A DNA stretch of 64,000 bases, taken from the NCBI GenBank assembly GCA_973895155.1, contig OZ316892.1, positions 2,356,001 to 2,420,000 on the forward strand, given 5' to 3'. How positions within the stretch are numbered: the first letter of the stretch is position 1; every line of letters begins with the position of its first letter. This document shows, piece after piece, positions 1 to 12,800 of the stretch. The stretch is from Marsupella aquatica. Lineage: Eukaryota > Marchantiophyta. The notes under the pieces were generated by a model. That model searched no databases, had not been told where the DNA came from, and saw only the letters and a list, made by a program, of their open reading frames with translations. The position numbers and the translations under genes were made by a program.

Positions 1-116
1 GCTGAGTAGTGTGCTACACAGGGAAGCCTTGCAGCTTGAGAATATTCAGTGCAGCTTCGAAAGGGGATTTTGCATTTGTTAAGTGTTGTTCTGGTCGATT
101 ATTTTTGCTACTGCAG

Positions 117-3100
117 GGTTTCTTTACCACATTAGGACTTAACTGGGCGAAGAAGACGGACCTGACGATCCTACATCATGTCAGTGGTATTATCAAACCC
201 GGCAGGTTCGTTCAACTGGCCAAAACTTCTGCTCTCTGCACCCTCCGACGCCCTTAGCAGGAAGGAATCTGGTTATGTTCCATTTGAAGACCATGGTGGC
301 AAATTCTGCTACCGAAACTTTCCATCTGCAAATGCGCATTAATTACTGCTTCGTATCAATTGCCTGGTACTTACTGCCGTGGGTCTCTAGTTCTATATAT
401 GCTGTTCCTACAATGATTAACTTAATGACTACGCGCAGGATGACTCTATTGCTTGGACCACCGAGTTCAGGAAAGACCAGTCTTCTCCTCGCGCTGGCCG
501 GAAAGCTTGAGAAATCGTTGAAAGTGAGTTTTATCACGCCTGGGTTCGAGAATTTCCTAAGACCCTCGACTCCGGAGCCTATTTTAGAACCGTTGATTTG
601 ATGAGAAATTGAATTCTTTGCACCTGTTAATTTGGTGGATACTCGATCTGAGTTCGCAGGTGAAAGGAGAAGTCACGTACAATGGATACAAGTTGAATGA
701 ATTTGTACCACAAAAGACGTCGGCCTATGTCAACCAAAATGATTTGCACATAGCACAGATGACTGTCCGAGAAACTTTGGAGTACTCGGCAAAGTCGCAG
801 GATGTCGGCCCCAGTCGATATGGTGAGTTCTCTAAGACGGCAATCATCCTACAAATTATTGTCACAAAGCATTGTCTCTCCTTGAATCTGGTTTTTGGAC
901 GAGAGATAGAGATACGTACAGGTATGAAGTGTTTGGGGAGAGAATTCGCAAGTCAGTCTTCAAAGTAAATTTTTGTCTTTTCCGGCTACTCTGCCTCCTT
1001 AACGGAATTCACCTGATGTCGTGGGGTCGATGTGCTAATGTGCAGATCTTTTGACGGAGCTGCATAGAAAAGAAAAAGAGCTTGGTATTCATCCTGAGGC
1101 TGATGTAGATTACTACATGAAGGTGAGTTGGGTTGCTCGTGACCGACAGCTCTAAATTTCATTTCGCTCTTTGTCCTTTAAGTCGCCAGAATTTGTTCAT
1201 TTCAGTCGACATGGATGATCGCAAGCTGATGTTCGGCCCCTGTTCTTATCAACGCAGGCATCCGCGATGAAGGAAACTTCCAGCAGCGTTATCACCGACT
1301 ACGTCATGAAGGTGAGCTGATAGACAGTGGCAGGCAATTGGACCGCACCGTAGTAGGCATCGCAAGGTTCACTCTGGAGCAATCGATTGTAACACCATTT
1401 TTGGCTTCATTCAAATAACGTTTCTGCGTCTTTTGTTGCAGATTTTGGGCTTGGATATTTGCGCAGACACAATGGTGGGAGATGAGATGGTCAGAGGAAT
1501 CTCAGGTGGACAGAAGAAGAGAGTGACTACTGGTTAGTACTTAGCTATCCACCTACAATTTAACTACCTTCTCCGAGCTATCTGTTTTAAGTTGCAGGCA
1601 TCGGTCTGCTCCATGCACGCACAAGAGATAAGACTTTCAAAATTTTATGTGGCCCCGTAGACCTGTGTCGAAAAGTGGCAATGAATGACTGATTCATTGT
1701 AGTCACTGGATTTATCTGCACTGTCAAAAAAATAGATAGCCAAAGAAATTTGAGGAGGACTTTCTGTTTACATTTAGCTTGGTTGCATTCTGGACCTGAC
1801 CTTGCGCGGTATGTGCCCCTTGCTCGTTCGATTTGCAGGGGAGATGATCGTGGGTCCCATGAAGACTCTTTTCATGGACGAGATCTCGACTGGTTTGGAC
1901 AGTTCAACGACATTCCAGATTGTTCGATATCTCAGGGATATCACACATTTGTTGGAACACACGATGCTCGTCTCGTTGCTGCAGCCAGCTCCTGAAACGT
2001 ACGATCTGTTCGACGATGTCGTCCTGTTGTCTGAGGGACAGATTGCGTACCATGGACCGATAAGTGACATTCTCGGATTCTTTGAGAGCTGTGGATTCAA
2101 ATGTCCTGAAAGGAAGGGTGTTGCGGACTTTTTGCAAGAGGTGACATCTCGGAAAGATCAAGAGCAATACTGGGTGGACAAATCTAGCCCGTATGAGTTC
2201 GTCCCAGTGAAGGACTTCGCCGACGCTTTTTTGAGGTCGGCGACTGGCGTCAAGATAGCCAAGGAGCTGACGGTTCCTTTTGACAAAGAGAAAGGTCATC
2301 CGGAAGCGCTGGCACGGAAGCGATTCACGTTGTCGACGGCGGAGCTGGTCAAGATCAACTTTGATAAGGAGTGGCTTCTGATTAAAAGAAATGGCTTCAT
2401 TTACGTGTTCAAATCTTGTCAGGTATGCACACAAACTCATCTGAAGCACTCTTTCGAGAATCCCTGCCATTGATTCCCGTAAGTGGCAGTCAGTATTGAG
2501 AGTAAAAGGTACATGCGCACAAAACTCATCTGAAGCCCTCCTTCGAATCCCTGGAGTTGATTCCCATAAGTGGAAGTCAGTCATTGGGAAGTAAAATGAA
2601 AGCAACATGATAGGGACTGACTCAGAACATAGACGTTGCCAGTGAAGAGCACATGCAGAATCAAAATTTCTACCTCTCAACTCGACTAAGGAGTTTGCTG
2701 CCTTGCGCGTGTGCAGATTGCTCTGATGGCTATAATTGCCATGCTCACCTTTTTCCGTACCAGAATGCACCGCGATAACTTCGATCAAGGAAACCTGTAT
2801 GCGGGAGCCATATTTTTTGGAGTCTCCAACGTCATGTTCAACGGATATGCGGAGCTTTCGTTGATGATTGTCAGACTGCCAGTATTCTACAGGCAGCGAG
2901 ACATGCTGTTCTTCCCGCCTTGGTGCTTCACTTTGGCAACTTGGATCCTCAGCATTCCCGTATCAATCATAGAGACCGTGGCGTGGTGTGGTATCACCTA
3001 CTACACCATTGGCTTCGCCCCTAGTGCCAGCAGGTGATACTTTGTTTGGCTTGCCTTCTGATACTTCTTTGACATTTTTCATGGAATCCCTTACTGTTCA

Positions 3101-6100
3101 GGAAGTATGGAGACCGTCGATTAAAACCTTTGCATTTATATTCTTACTTGCTTTCCTCCAAGTCACGTTTAATCCAATCATTACTAGCTTCTTCAATTGA
3201 TCTAGATATCGACTGTCCAGAGGGTTGCATATGTGTGTGGACGAGTTCTAAACTGCAATCACTGACTTGTTGAATTGCTGTATATACTGACTGTTTGAGA
3301 TGGTTTTCATAAATGCAGGTTCTTCAAGCAGCTTTTCATATTCTTCTGGTTTCACCAGCTGGCGGCATCACTCTTCCGTATAATTGCTGGAATCGCTCGT
3401 AGCATGGTGTTGTCCAACACAGGAGGCACATTTGCTCTACTTGGCGTCTTCGCTCTTGGTGGCTTTCTCATCGAGAGGCCGGCCATCAAGGGATGGTGGA
3501 TTTGGGGCTATTGGGTTTCGCCTCTCACGTATGCCCAGAATGGTGCTATGGTGAATGAGTTTCTCGCACCGCAATGGAATATTCATGTAAGTAGCCTGTA
3601 GGCACTGAATCATCTGGTTCTGAAGTGACTGTTGCTGTCAAGTAATCCTGAGGCTTTTTGTTACATTCCTACTATTTAAATATCTGGAGGAAATGTGACA
3701 GCGAAAATGCAATATTACTTGCACTTAAATTTGTATCAGTCATACTTATGATTTCTTGGGTGCTTTCTTTGGATGGTTTCTTGGATGCAGACACCTGGCT
3801 CGACCGAACCGTTGGGGTACCAATATTTGAAGAACATAGGTGTCTTCGCGCATGCTTACTGGTACTGGATTGGAGTCGGAGCTCTGATTGCATACGTTTT
3901 TCTCTTCAACTTCCTCTTCACGCTAACTCTCACATACCTCAACCGTATGTGTCTCATGCCTTTCACCTGCGTTCAACAGTTATGCACCGATATATTTTCC
4001 ATTGAAATGTCGCTGTCGTGCTTCCATTTGAGTGGACTCATGAATGATGCCAGCAGTAGGGATCAAGCCCAAGGTGTATGGCAATCCGTCTATACAATGA
4101 CATGCCTTGTTATGTTGTGCTTCAAAATTCTTGCATTGATTTCTGTTCCTGTTGTGCTTGAATTTTCCAGCTCTCGGGAGAGTTCAAGCCGTTATGTCTG
4201 AGGAGCAAAGAGCTGAAGCACATGCCAATCTCACCGGCGAAGTAGTTGAAGCTACTATTCCATCCAGGAGAAGTAGTATTACCGCCACCATGCCTCGATC
4301 TCTGTCCCAGAATGGTTAGTAGATTTCCACTCACAATTCACTTCGCAGTGAAGACGAGCTTGAGATTCCCTCAATCCTTTGTATCATATCGTGAAACACT
4401 TGGGTTCATTCTCAGTACACTACTACAGTATTGCGGTGATTTTATAATCTGTGTTGAATGTCTTGTTGGAGGTTAAGGCAGAGCCCTAAGGCTCGAATTT
4501 AGACTTTGAAATCGATTTTTTGTTGTTTACCTCCAATGTGGACGATACTTGTATACGAATGTTACCCTTGGTGGAAAGAACAGGTGAACTATAGGCTAAT
4601 GACGGACTCTTACGTGCTTGCTGAGTGCCTCACAATTGTGGCAGTGTATGCTTGAAGTACTGGTATGGTGCGGAAGCAGTTCAATGACACCTAATCATGA
4701 ATTGCCCCTCCAATTTGCAGAGTCTGTGGCACGAAAGAGTGGTTTTTCCTTTGCAAGGAAGAGTGATGTTCAGATGGCCAGAAAGAGTACTACTGCTCCT
4801 GCCGATGATAATGACAATGACTCTGAAATTCATGATGTGAGGGCTAGAGCTAGCAATACTCTCTCAATAGCCTCCAGGAACTCAATGAATACGGAAGATG
4901 CAAACGGTGTGGCTGCTAAGCGAGGCATGATATTACCCTTCCAGCCATTGTCCATCAGCTTTGACGATGTCCACTACTACGTTGATATGCCAGCAGTAAG
5001 TCTTTCTCTCTTTTCTCATCTGTTCACTTTCAATAGACAAGACAACGGATGCTTGCCGTATCTTGATCTTGATTCGAGCTCGTCTATTCTAAGAATATTG
5101 GGAACTTTTGGGCGTACAGCAAATGAAGGCACAGGGCGCTACGGAAGATAGGCTGCACTTGCTGAGAGGAATCACAGGAGCTTTCAGGCCGGGACTTCTC
5201 ACGGCTTTGGTCGGTGTGAGTGGAGCTGGGTAAGCGTTGGTACAACTGATTCTCATCTTGTTTCGTGACTGAACAGAAAGTCATAGGATGACTACAATGG
5301 CCACAGCGGACGCGAACATTTCTTTCATAGAATGAACAATTGAATTCGTCATACCCAAAGCAAAGTGACTATAACGAGAGGGTCAATCAACAATACCCAT
5401 GAGGTCAAAACATGCGGTGTCGAAAATCTTAGCCTTCAGAGGACTGACGCCCATTACCTCCAATATGGTCTTGCAGGAAGACAACCCTTATGGACGTTTT
5501 GGCAGGGAGGAAAACTGGAGGTTACATTGAGGGTGACATTCGAATTGCCGGTTTCCCCAAAGTTCAGGAGACCTTTGCCAGGATTTCAGGGTATTGTGAG
5601 CAGACCGACATTCACTCCCCACAAGTCACAGTTCACGAATCCCTCACCTACAGCGCTTGGCTCCGTCTGGATGGATCGATTGATAATAACACTAAAATGG
5701 TATGTTCCATCCACTTTCACCATTACATATGATGTTTCCAACATCCTTTTGTGTACGACCGGCCATCACTGGGAGGTGGGAAATCTGGACTACTTCTAAC
5801 TAAAGCTAACATGAAAGTCCATCATGGGTTGAAGCATTGATTCAAAATGACGGCGGGATTTACGTGGACGATCCTGATTCATTTTCAATTGTGTGTCGAT
5901 ATTTCAGCAATTCGTGATTGAGGTGATGGATTTGGTGGAGTTGACACCTCTCAAGGACGCACTGGTTGGGCTGCCCGGAGTTACTGGTCTCTCTACAGAA
6001 CAAAGAAAACGTCTCACCGTTGCAGTAGAACTTGTGGCGAACCCATCCATTATTTTCATGGACGAGCCCACTTCTGGTCTCGACGCTCGTGCTGCTGCCA

Positions 6101-8218
6101 TTGTGATGAGAACTGTAAGAAACACTGTAGACACTGGGCGAACTGTGGTGTGCACCATTCATCAACCAAGCATCGACATTTTTGAAGCCTTCGACGAGTT
6201 GCTCCTCATGAAGCGCGGTGGGCAAGTAATCTACGCTGGTCCCCTTGGAAGACATTCCCATAGACTCGTTGAGTACTTTGAGGCTCTCCCTGGTGTCCCT
6301 AAAATCAAAGAAGGTTACAATCCAGCCACTTGGATGCTGGAAGTTTCTTCGTCAGCAGTAGAAAATCGTGTTGGTGTGGATTTCGCTGACATCTATAGCA
6401 AGTCCTCACTCTTCACGAGGAACAAGGGATTGGTCGACAGTCTCAAAACGCCTCCTGAGGGTGCGAAGGACTTGTGGTTCCCAAGCCAATACTCTCAGCC
6501 TTTCTACAAGCAAATGACTTCTTGCTTGTGGAAGCAGCAGCTGACTTACTGGCGTAGCCCTGATTACAACAATGTGCGGTTCATCTTTTCCTTGCTGGCG
6601 GCTCTGCTTTTCGGGACGCTCTTCTGGCAAATTGGCAAGAAAAGGTTGGTTCCTTTATCATCGTCTTCTGATATCCGCAAAGCAATACACTCTGAAACCA
6701 TATCTACCCACACCTCATTTGTCATAATCGGAGCCTGAGCCACTAGCAGCAAAACTTGATACTGGATATACCTTGTTCACTTAGTTGAGTTGCTACCAGA
6801 ACAACAAAAAGCTAATGAGCATCTCTCATCTCAAAATTTTCCTAGGTCTATTTGTTCGTGAGCGCTCTTGGAAAGTTGAGCTGAACCTGATGTACAGTAC
6901 CCAGGCAGATGATAGAATTTGGTGCTACAATTCGGACCAGCTAGCTTTACTGATCGTCAATGTACTCGTGGGTGCTTGGACAGGGGTACTCAATCCAGTA
7001 TAGCAGCAACTGGAGGAGGCTTAGTGGCCGCAGTGATTTTCACTGGTATCAACAATGCGGCGACCGTCCAGCCCGTCGTAGCAACAGAACGGACTGTATT
7101 CTATAGAGAACGAGCTGCTGGGATGTATTCTGCTGCTCCATACGCCATTGCTCAGGTACTGGAACATCATTGCTGTAGCGTTGGGATCAGTCTGAAGCTT
7201 CGGGACTACAAGGTCCCAATCCTGCAGGGCATTCTGAATTAATTTGTGAACTGAAGCGTTGAGGGCCATTAATTTTTAATCAGATCATGCTTCCTGACAT
7301 GCTATTCTCTGCCTTGAGATTTGGCAAGAAGGTATATCAATGTCCTATAGAATGGTACCAATAGGGCCCTGGCGGGACTCCCCTCACAACTCGGAGTTCA
7401 ATTAGCTAGAGCTAGCGATGTCAGTCATGTAGGAGAGAGGCTCGAACCATGGCTTTTAACATATTCACTTTGGCAACTCAGGTGTTGATCGAATTTCCGT
7501 ATCTCTTGATCATGGCCATCATGTTTGCGTCGATCACGTATCCTATGATGGGCTTGCAATGGACTGCTGCCAAATTTTTCTGGTACTTATACTTTCTGTT
7601 CTTCTCCTACGCCTACTTCACCTTCTACGGTATGATGGCCGTGGGTCTTACCCCGAATCACCAAATTGCAGCCGTTGTGGCCTCCTTCTTCTACCAAATT
7701 TGGAATCTCTTCTCCGGCTACTTGATCCCACGCAAGGTGAGAACATCTAAGTATCCGTATATGATCTCAAGGTTCCAGAAACTCACCAACTCCATATCTC
7801 TGTCGTTACTATTGCTTGTGTCTGGATTCCGGAATGTCCGCGTGCGACACCGGGATACAGTGTTCTTTAGCAGCAGGTAGTTTCTAAATCTGAACCCGTG
7901 ATGAAATTGTCGATCCTAATTTGGAGTCCTTCTTGTGTGCAGATAGCACCGCCCTGGGTAAGATGGTACTACTGGATCTCCCCCACCGCCTGGACTTTGT
8001 ATGGTCTGTTCGTCACTCAGTTCGGAGACGTCCATACCCCACTGAAATTCACGGACCCGACACATGCACCACAAACAGTATCACAGTATATTTCAGATTT
8101 TTATGGCTTTGAGACGCATCTTCTCCCGCTTGCGGCCATTATGTCTTTGGTGTTCACCTTCCTCTTTGCTTTCGTTTTCATGCTATCCATTAAGTTCCTC
8201 AACTTCCAGACGAGGTAA
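117..8218 (+). CDS. Full-size ABCG (PDR-type) ABC transporter, 5' end outside window
   Basis: An ATP-driven plasma-membrane exporter of the plant pleiotropic drug resistance class, with NBD-TMD-NBD-TMD order. Exons read as 117-205, 439-523, 660-822, 1046-1122, 1258-1311, 1442-1532, 1839-2422, 2717-3033, 3319-3586, 3791-3944, 4171-4314, 4721-4995, 5120-5229, 5477-5699, 5908-6644, 6999-7155, 7482-7736 and 7943-8218. They sum to 4,059 nt in one continuous phase (1,352 residues). Visible-residue landmarks: NBD1 Walker A GPPSSGKT (about 36-43), signature ISGGQ (176-180), Walker B LFMDE (197-201); NBD2 Walker A GVSGAGKT (about 799-806), PDR-type signature LSTEQ (906-910), then [12 protein letters not shown]. 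The C-terminus LNFQTR matches the PDR family ending. PDR proteins are usually about 1,420-1,450 aa, so some 80-100 N-terminal residues are missing; no exon could be recognised in 1-116. The 6644/6999 junction is the least certain and gives a slightly short loop. Substrate is unknown. Confidence 0.95.
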
Positions 8219-9320
8219 AGGGTAGACGGCTACAGGTAGTTAGCAATCCAACTTAGTGCTGGTGTTTTAGCTAAGTTGAGTATTGCCTGCGTTGTAATTT
8301 TATGCCTAAGACTGGCATTGTAAAATATTGATCATCATGTAGATATAGTTGGACTTTCCTCGTGTCAGATCCACTGAGAGGATTTGACGTGCCAGCTCGA
8401 GATAGATTTGTAACAGTACGTTAAAGCAGAGGTGCCTGGGCAAAACCGATACTATTTGCTCTAGTCTCTTATTGGTGAAGAGTAGGATTTGGAACCTCCC
8501 AAACTGAGTTGCGTTTGTTTCGCTGAACTCTGCTCGATGCAACCCAAACACCATACAGGAACGATTGTTGAAAGAGTAGTGATTGTGGGGCTAGCAGCCG
8601 ATTTGGCACTGCTGGTATGCATCCCGAAGTGGGGGTCGGATTTGTAATCTTGTGAAGCTCAACAAATGCTGAAATGCTGACATGTAAAATAAATCCCGTT
8701 CATGTTCAAATTAAGATGAAACTGTTGCAGCCTATGCATACATTCACTTCTATTGTGGGAATTTCAACACAAATTTGATAAGAGTAAGGTCCTTGTCCAG
8801 GAATCGTGTATCTTTCGGTGAGCAAGATAAAATTCGAGCCATGCAGTGTAGTTTGTCTTTGACTTTGGACTGTTAGACCTGTAGTAAATCATGTTGTCTT
8901 TGACTTTGGACTGTTAGACCTGTAGTAAATCATGGGTTGAAGATAAAGAAAAGCTCCAGTTGGCAGTTCACAGTTAACACTCTCAAAACACAGGATGAAG
9001 ACCAGTAGCCCACAAATGCTTATCCCGATCTATTGAAATGATGAGATACGGCAGGAGAGCAAAGTAACTTGGATAACGCTTGCACTTCAGTGCTGAATCG
9101 ACAAAAAACAAAATCAACCGTGGGCAGAAAACAACCAAAAACCTTGCTCTCATAGCCCAGAGCAAACACAATGAATGTAAAGTGCTTTATTAATGTCTTG
9201 GAACTCGAACGAAACAGAACGCTCAAATTTGTTTTGGTCGAGTTGTGAACGTATATATGAATACCCTTTGTCGATGCAGCTTCAATCGAAAAGAGTTTCA
9301 TTTGCGCGCACAGTCATTTG
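8219..9320. other. 3' flank of the transporter gene, no gene seen
   Basis: This is AT-rich 3' untranslated and intergenic DNA between the ABCG stop codon and the Copia insertion. Only short non-homologous frames occur. The one structured item is a 41-bp tandem duplication listed separately. Confidence 0.6.
8853..8934. repeat. 41-bp perfect tandem duplication
   Basis: Two identical adjacent 41-bp copies (8853-8893 and 8894-8934), each beginning TTGTCTTTGACTTTGG. Perfect identity suggests a recent slippage or unequal exchange event downstream of the ABCG gene. No function is implied. Confidence 0.95.
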
Positions 9321-9325
9321 GGTCC
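9321..9325. repeat. Target-site duplication GGTCC (left), Copia element 1
   Basis: GGTCC immediately before the 5' LTR matches GGTCC immediately after the 3' LTR (14462-14466). Five bases is the normal Copia integrase stagger. Confidence 0.95.
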
Positions 9326-9707
9326 TGTGAAGTGTTTCCCTTGTGAAGTGTTTCCCTTCTGTGTTCTGGTCTCGACGTCTTCCCACTTTCACTTCCGTTC
9401 TTATCGTAGGGCTTGTTTTTAGCTCTTTACTCCTTACTGTAAAGTGGCGCGGGTGTAAGGCAGTCTGTTGCCCAACACGTGTTTGAGCTTCCTATGGCGC
9501 GCCCGGCTCTTTTCAAACTCGTTTGAAGGGCAGGAGTGCCTGCACTTAAGCAGTATCCGCGACTGACTCTGGATAGAGCATTCAGTCTTTTACAATGAAT
9601 CAATCAATGGATGTGAGCGCAATGTTTGCACTCTTCCACAGATACTGCGTATGATTTATGAATGTGTCAAAGTGTCTTATGTTTTGCTCTCCAAGCTACA
9701 GATCACA
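9326..9707 (+). repeat. 5' LTR of Copia element 1
   Basis: A 382-bp direct terminal repeat that starts TGTGA and ends TCACA, a 5-bp perfect terminal inverted repeat. Its first 32 bases are a 16-bp unit repeated twice (TGTGAAGTGTTTCCCT at 9326 and 9342). It carries the promoter and R region by family analogy; no TATA box was assigned with confidence. Confidence 0.98.
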
Positions 9708-9720
9708 GGTTATGGGCCAG
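9708..9720 (+). promoter_or_regulatory. Primer-binding site matching tRNA-iMet anticodon arm
   Basis: The sequence GGTTATGGGCC begins at the base after the 5' LTR. It is the complement of the GGCCCAUAACC stretch that spans the anticodon loop of eukaryotic initiator tRNA-Met. It does not match the usual 3'-end PBS (TGGTATCAGAGC type). Drosophila copia is the established case of priming by such a half-tRNA. The 11-base match is seen here; use as a primer is inferred. Confidence 0.75.
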
Positions 9721-9724
9721 TATT

Positions 9725-9748
9725 AAATCAATCGATCGATCGATCGAT
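9725..9748. repeat. ATCG tetranucleotide microsatellite in element leader
   Basis: A short run of ATCG units follows the primer-binding site in the untranslated leader of Copia element 1. Slippage could make its length vary between copies. Confidence 0.8.
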
Positions 9749-9824
9749 AGTCTGTTATAGTCTTCTGTGAACAAACGCACACACTTTTGTCTACTTCGTG
9801 TTCTGCTCTATCACAATTACAGTC

Positions 9825-12800
9825 ATGACATTTCGTGACTCCACTCACTTGTTACCAAAATTAGATGGCGGTCCCAATTACGAGCAGTGGCAGCTACTTG
9901 TCTCAGCTAGTCTGGCATCATCAGGCGGCTGGAAGTTCATTGATGGAACAGCGGTGTCACCTGTTCAAGAGATTGACGAAAAGAACTATCAGTTTCAGGC
10001 TCGTCTTGAGACTTACAATGCTCAAGCCGCTCACGCTCGGATGATCATCCTTTCTACTTGCAAGACACACATTCAGGCGACCCTCGCGTTGGTGCCTACA
10101 GCAAAAGAATGTTGGGATAAATTGAAGAAGATCTACAAGCCTCAGGGGCTTATCCAGAAGCACAATACGTGGGTTGCTTACGTCAAATTGCAGTATCGGG
10201 GGGAGGACATGGAAACATTTACTACTCAATACCGGGATGCTCTTGATCGATGTGCGGCTGCAGGCATTGTCATTGATACTGTTGTTCAAACCATGCAGTT
10301 TCTTCATAGTCTGGACAAGCATTTCAATCATTGGACAACCAATGTACGTGAGCACATCCGACGCAACCCGAAGGATTCTCCTTCCCTTGATCTTCTTCTT
10401 CAAGAAGCACGGGATGAATATCATAATGATCCTGATCAGGCACCATTGCAGCCGGCTTTACAGCTGAACGTCAATACTAGTACCTCACGTCCAACTTCGT
10501 CCACGCTGCCTAAGGAACTCTGTCCTTACTGTCGACTTCCTCGCCACAAGGAGGACACCTGTTACTATAAGTACGAGCATCTTCGACGACCAGGATGGCA
10601 GCCCAACACAATTACAATGCAACGCATTCAACAACGCCTCAAGGGGACAAATAATGTTCAGGCTACTCTTCCAACCGTCCTCTGCCCTGATTCTCCTCCA
10701 CTTGATATTTTTAATTTTGTGCAATCTTTACATCACATACATTTTGAGGAGACTCCATTTGCGGATACCGGTACTTGGATTGCTGACTCTGGTGCGAATC
10801 ATCATTTTTGTAACAACCGGAGTCTATTCCAGGATTATCAATCTGATCCACTGTCCATCAATACTGGGGCAGGACAAATCATTTCACCAGGGCACGGTAA
10901 TCTAGATCTTTCTGTGCAATGCACTGATAAATCTTACCGACCAATACGACTACATAATGTACGCCACATGCCGAGTAGTGCATTAAATACTATCTCCGAG
11001 CATCTTTTAGAACAGAAAGGTGTATATTGGCATGGCTGGGAGTCTCGTTTCGTTTTCCGAGCAACTGGTCAAGAATTTGCTAGCGCCAAGAAGTTCGATG
11101 GCCTTAAGGTTCTTTGCGTCAAAGTTCCACCCTCGTCCACTCCTGATGATAATCACTTCTTTGCACAGAGTGTTAGTTTTCCTCTCCTTCATAGTCGTTT
11201 TGCACATTTGCATTCTGACGGTGTCAAGAAGGTTGTCCAACAAGCAAACATTACACTCACTGGCTCTAATGTCCTACCGCCGTGTGAAACATGCGCCCTT
11301 GCCAAGTCCTCTCGTGTTATCTCTCATGAATCACACACTCGGGCGACTGCTCCATTTCAGAAAATACACATTGACCTTGTTGGTCCTATCTCCACTCCCG
11401 GGCTCAATCACCAACGCTTTTTTCTGCTTGTCACTGATGATTACTCACGCTCTCGCTGGGTGTATTGTGTTCAGCATAAGAGTCAAGTTTCTTCCCTTGT
11501 TCAGAAGTTTTGTATTGCAATACAAGCTCACTATTCTGTCAAGGTTGGGGCTATTCATTGCGACAATGGCACTGAGTTTGGCAGCGCAGAGTTACAACAA
11601 TTCTTGGCAGATCTTGGATGCAGCATCTCACACTCGGCTCCATATCATCACACTCAAAACGGAATTGCTGAACGGGCAAATGGTGTCATCATTGAGCGGG
11701 CCAGGGCTATGTTGTTGGATTCTCATCTTCCATCTCGTTTATGGCCAGAAGTGGTTCGGACTGCAGTTTACGTGTCAAATCGGCTACCTACGACAGTCAA
11801 TCCTGACTTAGCATCTCCGCTTGCTACTCTCAATCGTGCGTTCAAACGGCCGTTTAATTCTAATATCACTCATTTGCGAGTGTTTGGTGCAATTGTTTAT
11901 ATGCACATACCTCCTGAGAGGCGACTTCGTGGTGATAAATTTTCATCCAGGGCACGACGTGGATTTCTGGTGGGATATGGTGATGGTCTTAACTATCGCA
12001 TATGGTTTCCCGACACAAATGAAATTGCAGTATCTGCCTATGTTTCCATTGATGAGACACCCCGTTTAGTTTCTCCATTACAATCGATGACGACGGATCC
12101 TGCTTTGATCACTTTTGAGCAACCAATCTTTTCGGCTCCAATCGATGCTCCATTAATAGCTCCTCTTTCGGCTCTTGCCATTGATAGTCAGGCACCTCCT
12201 ATTTTCTCGTCGGCACCTGACACTATTCCAAATCAGGTTTCCCCTGATGCGGCTGAGTTTTTTCCGACTATGATACCACCTTTGGGCACAATCTCGCCAG
12301 AAGAATTCCATGAAGATGTAACCGCAGCAATAGCTGACATGCCGCCTCCTCCTCGTCGGTCGACTCGAAGTAATAGGGGTGTTCCCCCCCCTCGATTTTG
12401 TTCTGCCTCTTTGCTCTCGCATATTCCATCAACGCTGCTCTACTCTTATTCGGCTGCGCTCTTCTCCTCTTTTTCGGATGTACCAAAAACTCACAAAGAG
12501 GCGATGTCTGGGCCTGATGCTGCATCTTGGAAAGAAGCGGAGCAGAAGGAACTTCATCAGTTGGCAAAATTAAATGTGGCTCGATTGATTCCGTTACCAC
12601 CTGGTGCACGCCTACTTCCATCCAAATGGGTTTACAATCGAAAGAAGACAGGCATCTACAAAGCACGTTTTGTGGCTCGCGGGGATAAGCAACGACCAGG
12701 TGAAGACTACGGGGATACTTTTGCCTCTGTGGTTAGACCTGAGACTTTTCGCACCATTATGGCACTTGTTGCTATTTTCAATCTCGAAGCTCGTAGTTTC

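Noticed and set aside
1904-2788. 294-codon minus-strand frame
   Set aside because: It is antisense to well-supported ABCG exons and crosses an intron; its residues mirror the coding strand.
7430-7455. Minus-strand B-box-like GGTTCGAGCC inside an ABCG intron
   Set aside because: No A-box at proper spacing and no cloverleaf; possibly a SINE fragment, but unsupported.
9798-9824. GTG-initiated extension of the Copia polyprotein
   Set aside because: Plant translation starts at ATG; the first in-frame ATG is 9825 and the upstream codons have no gag-like content.
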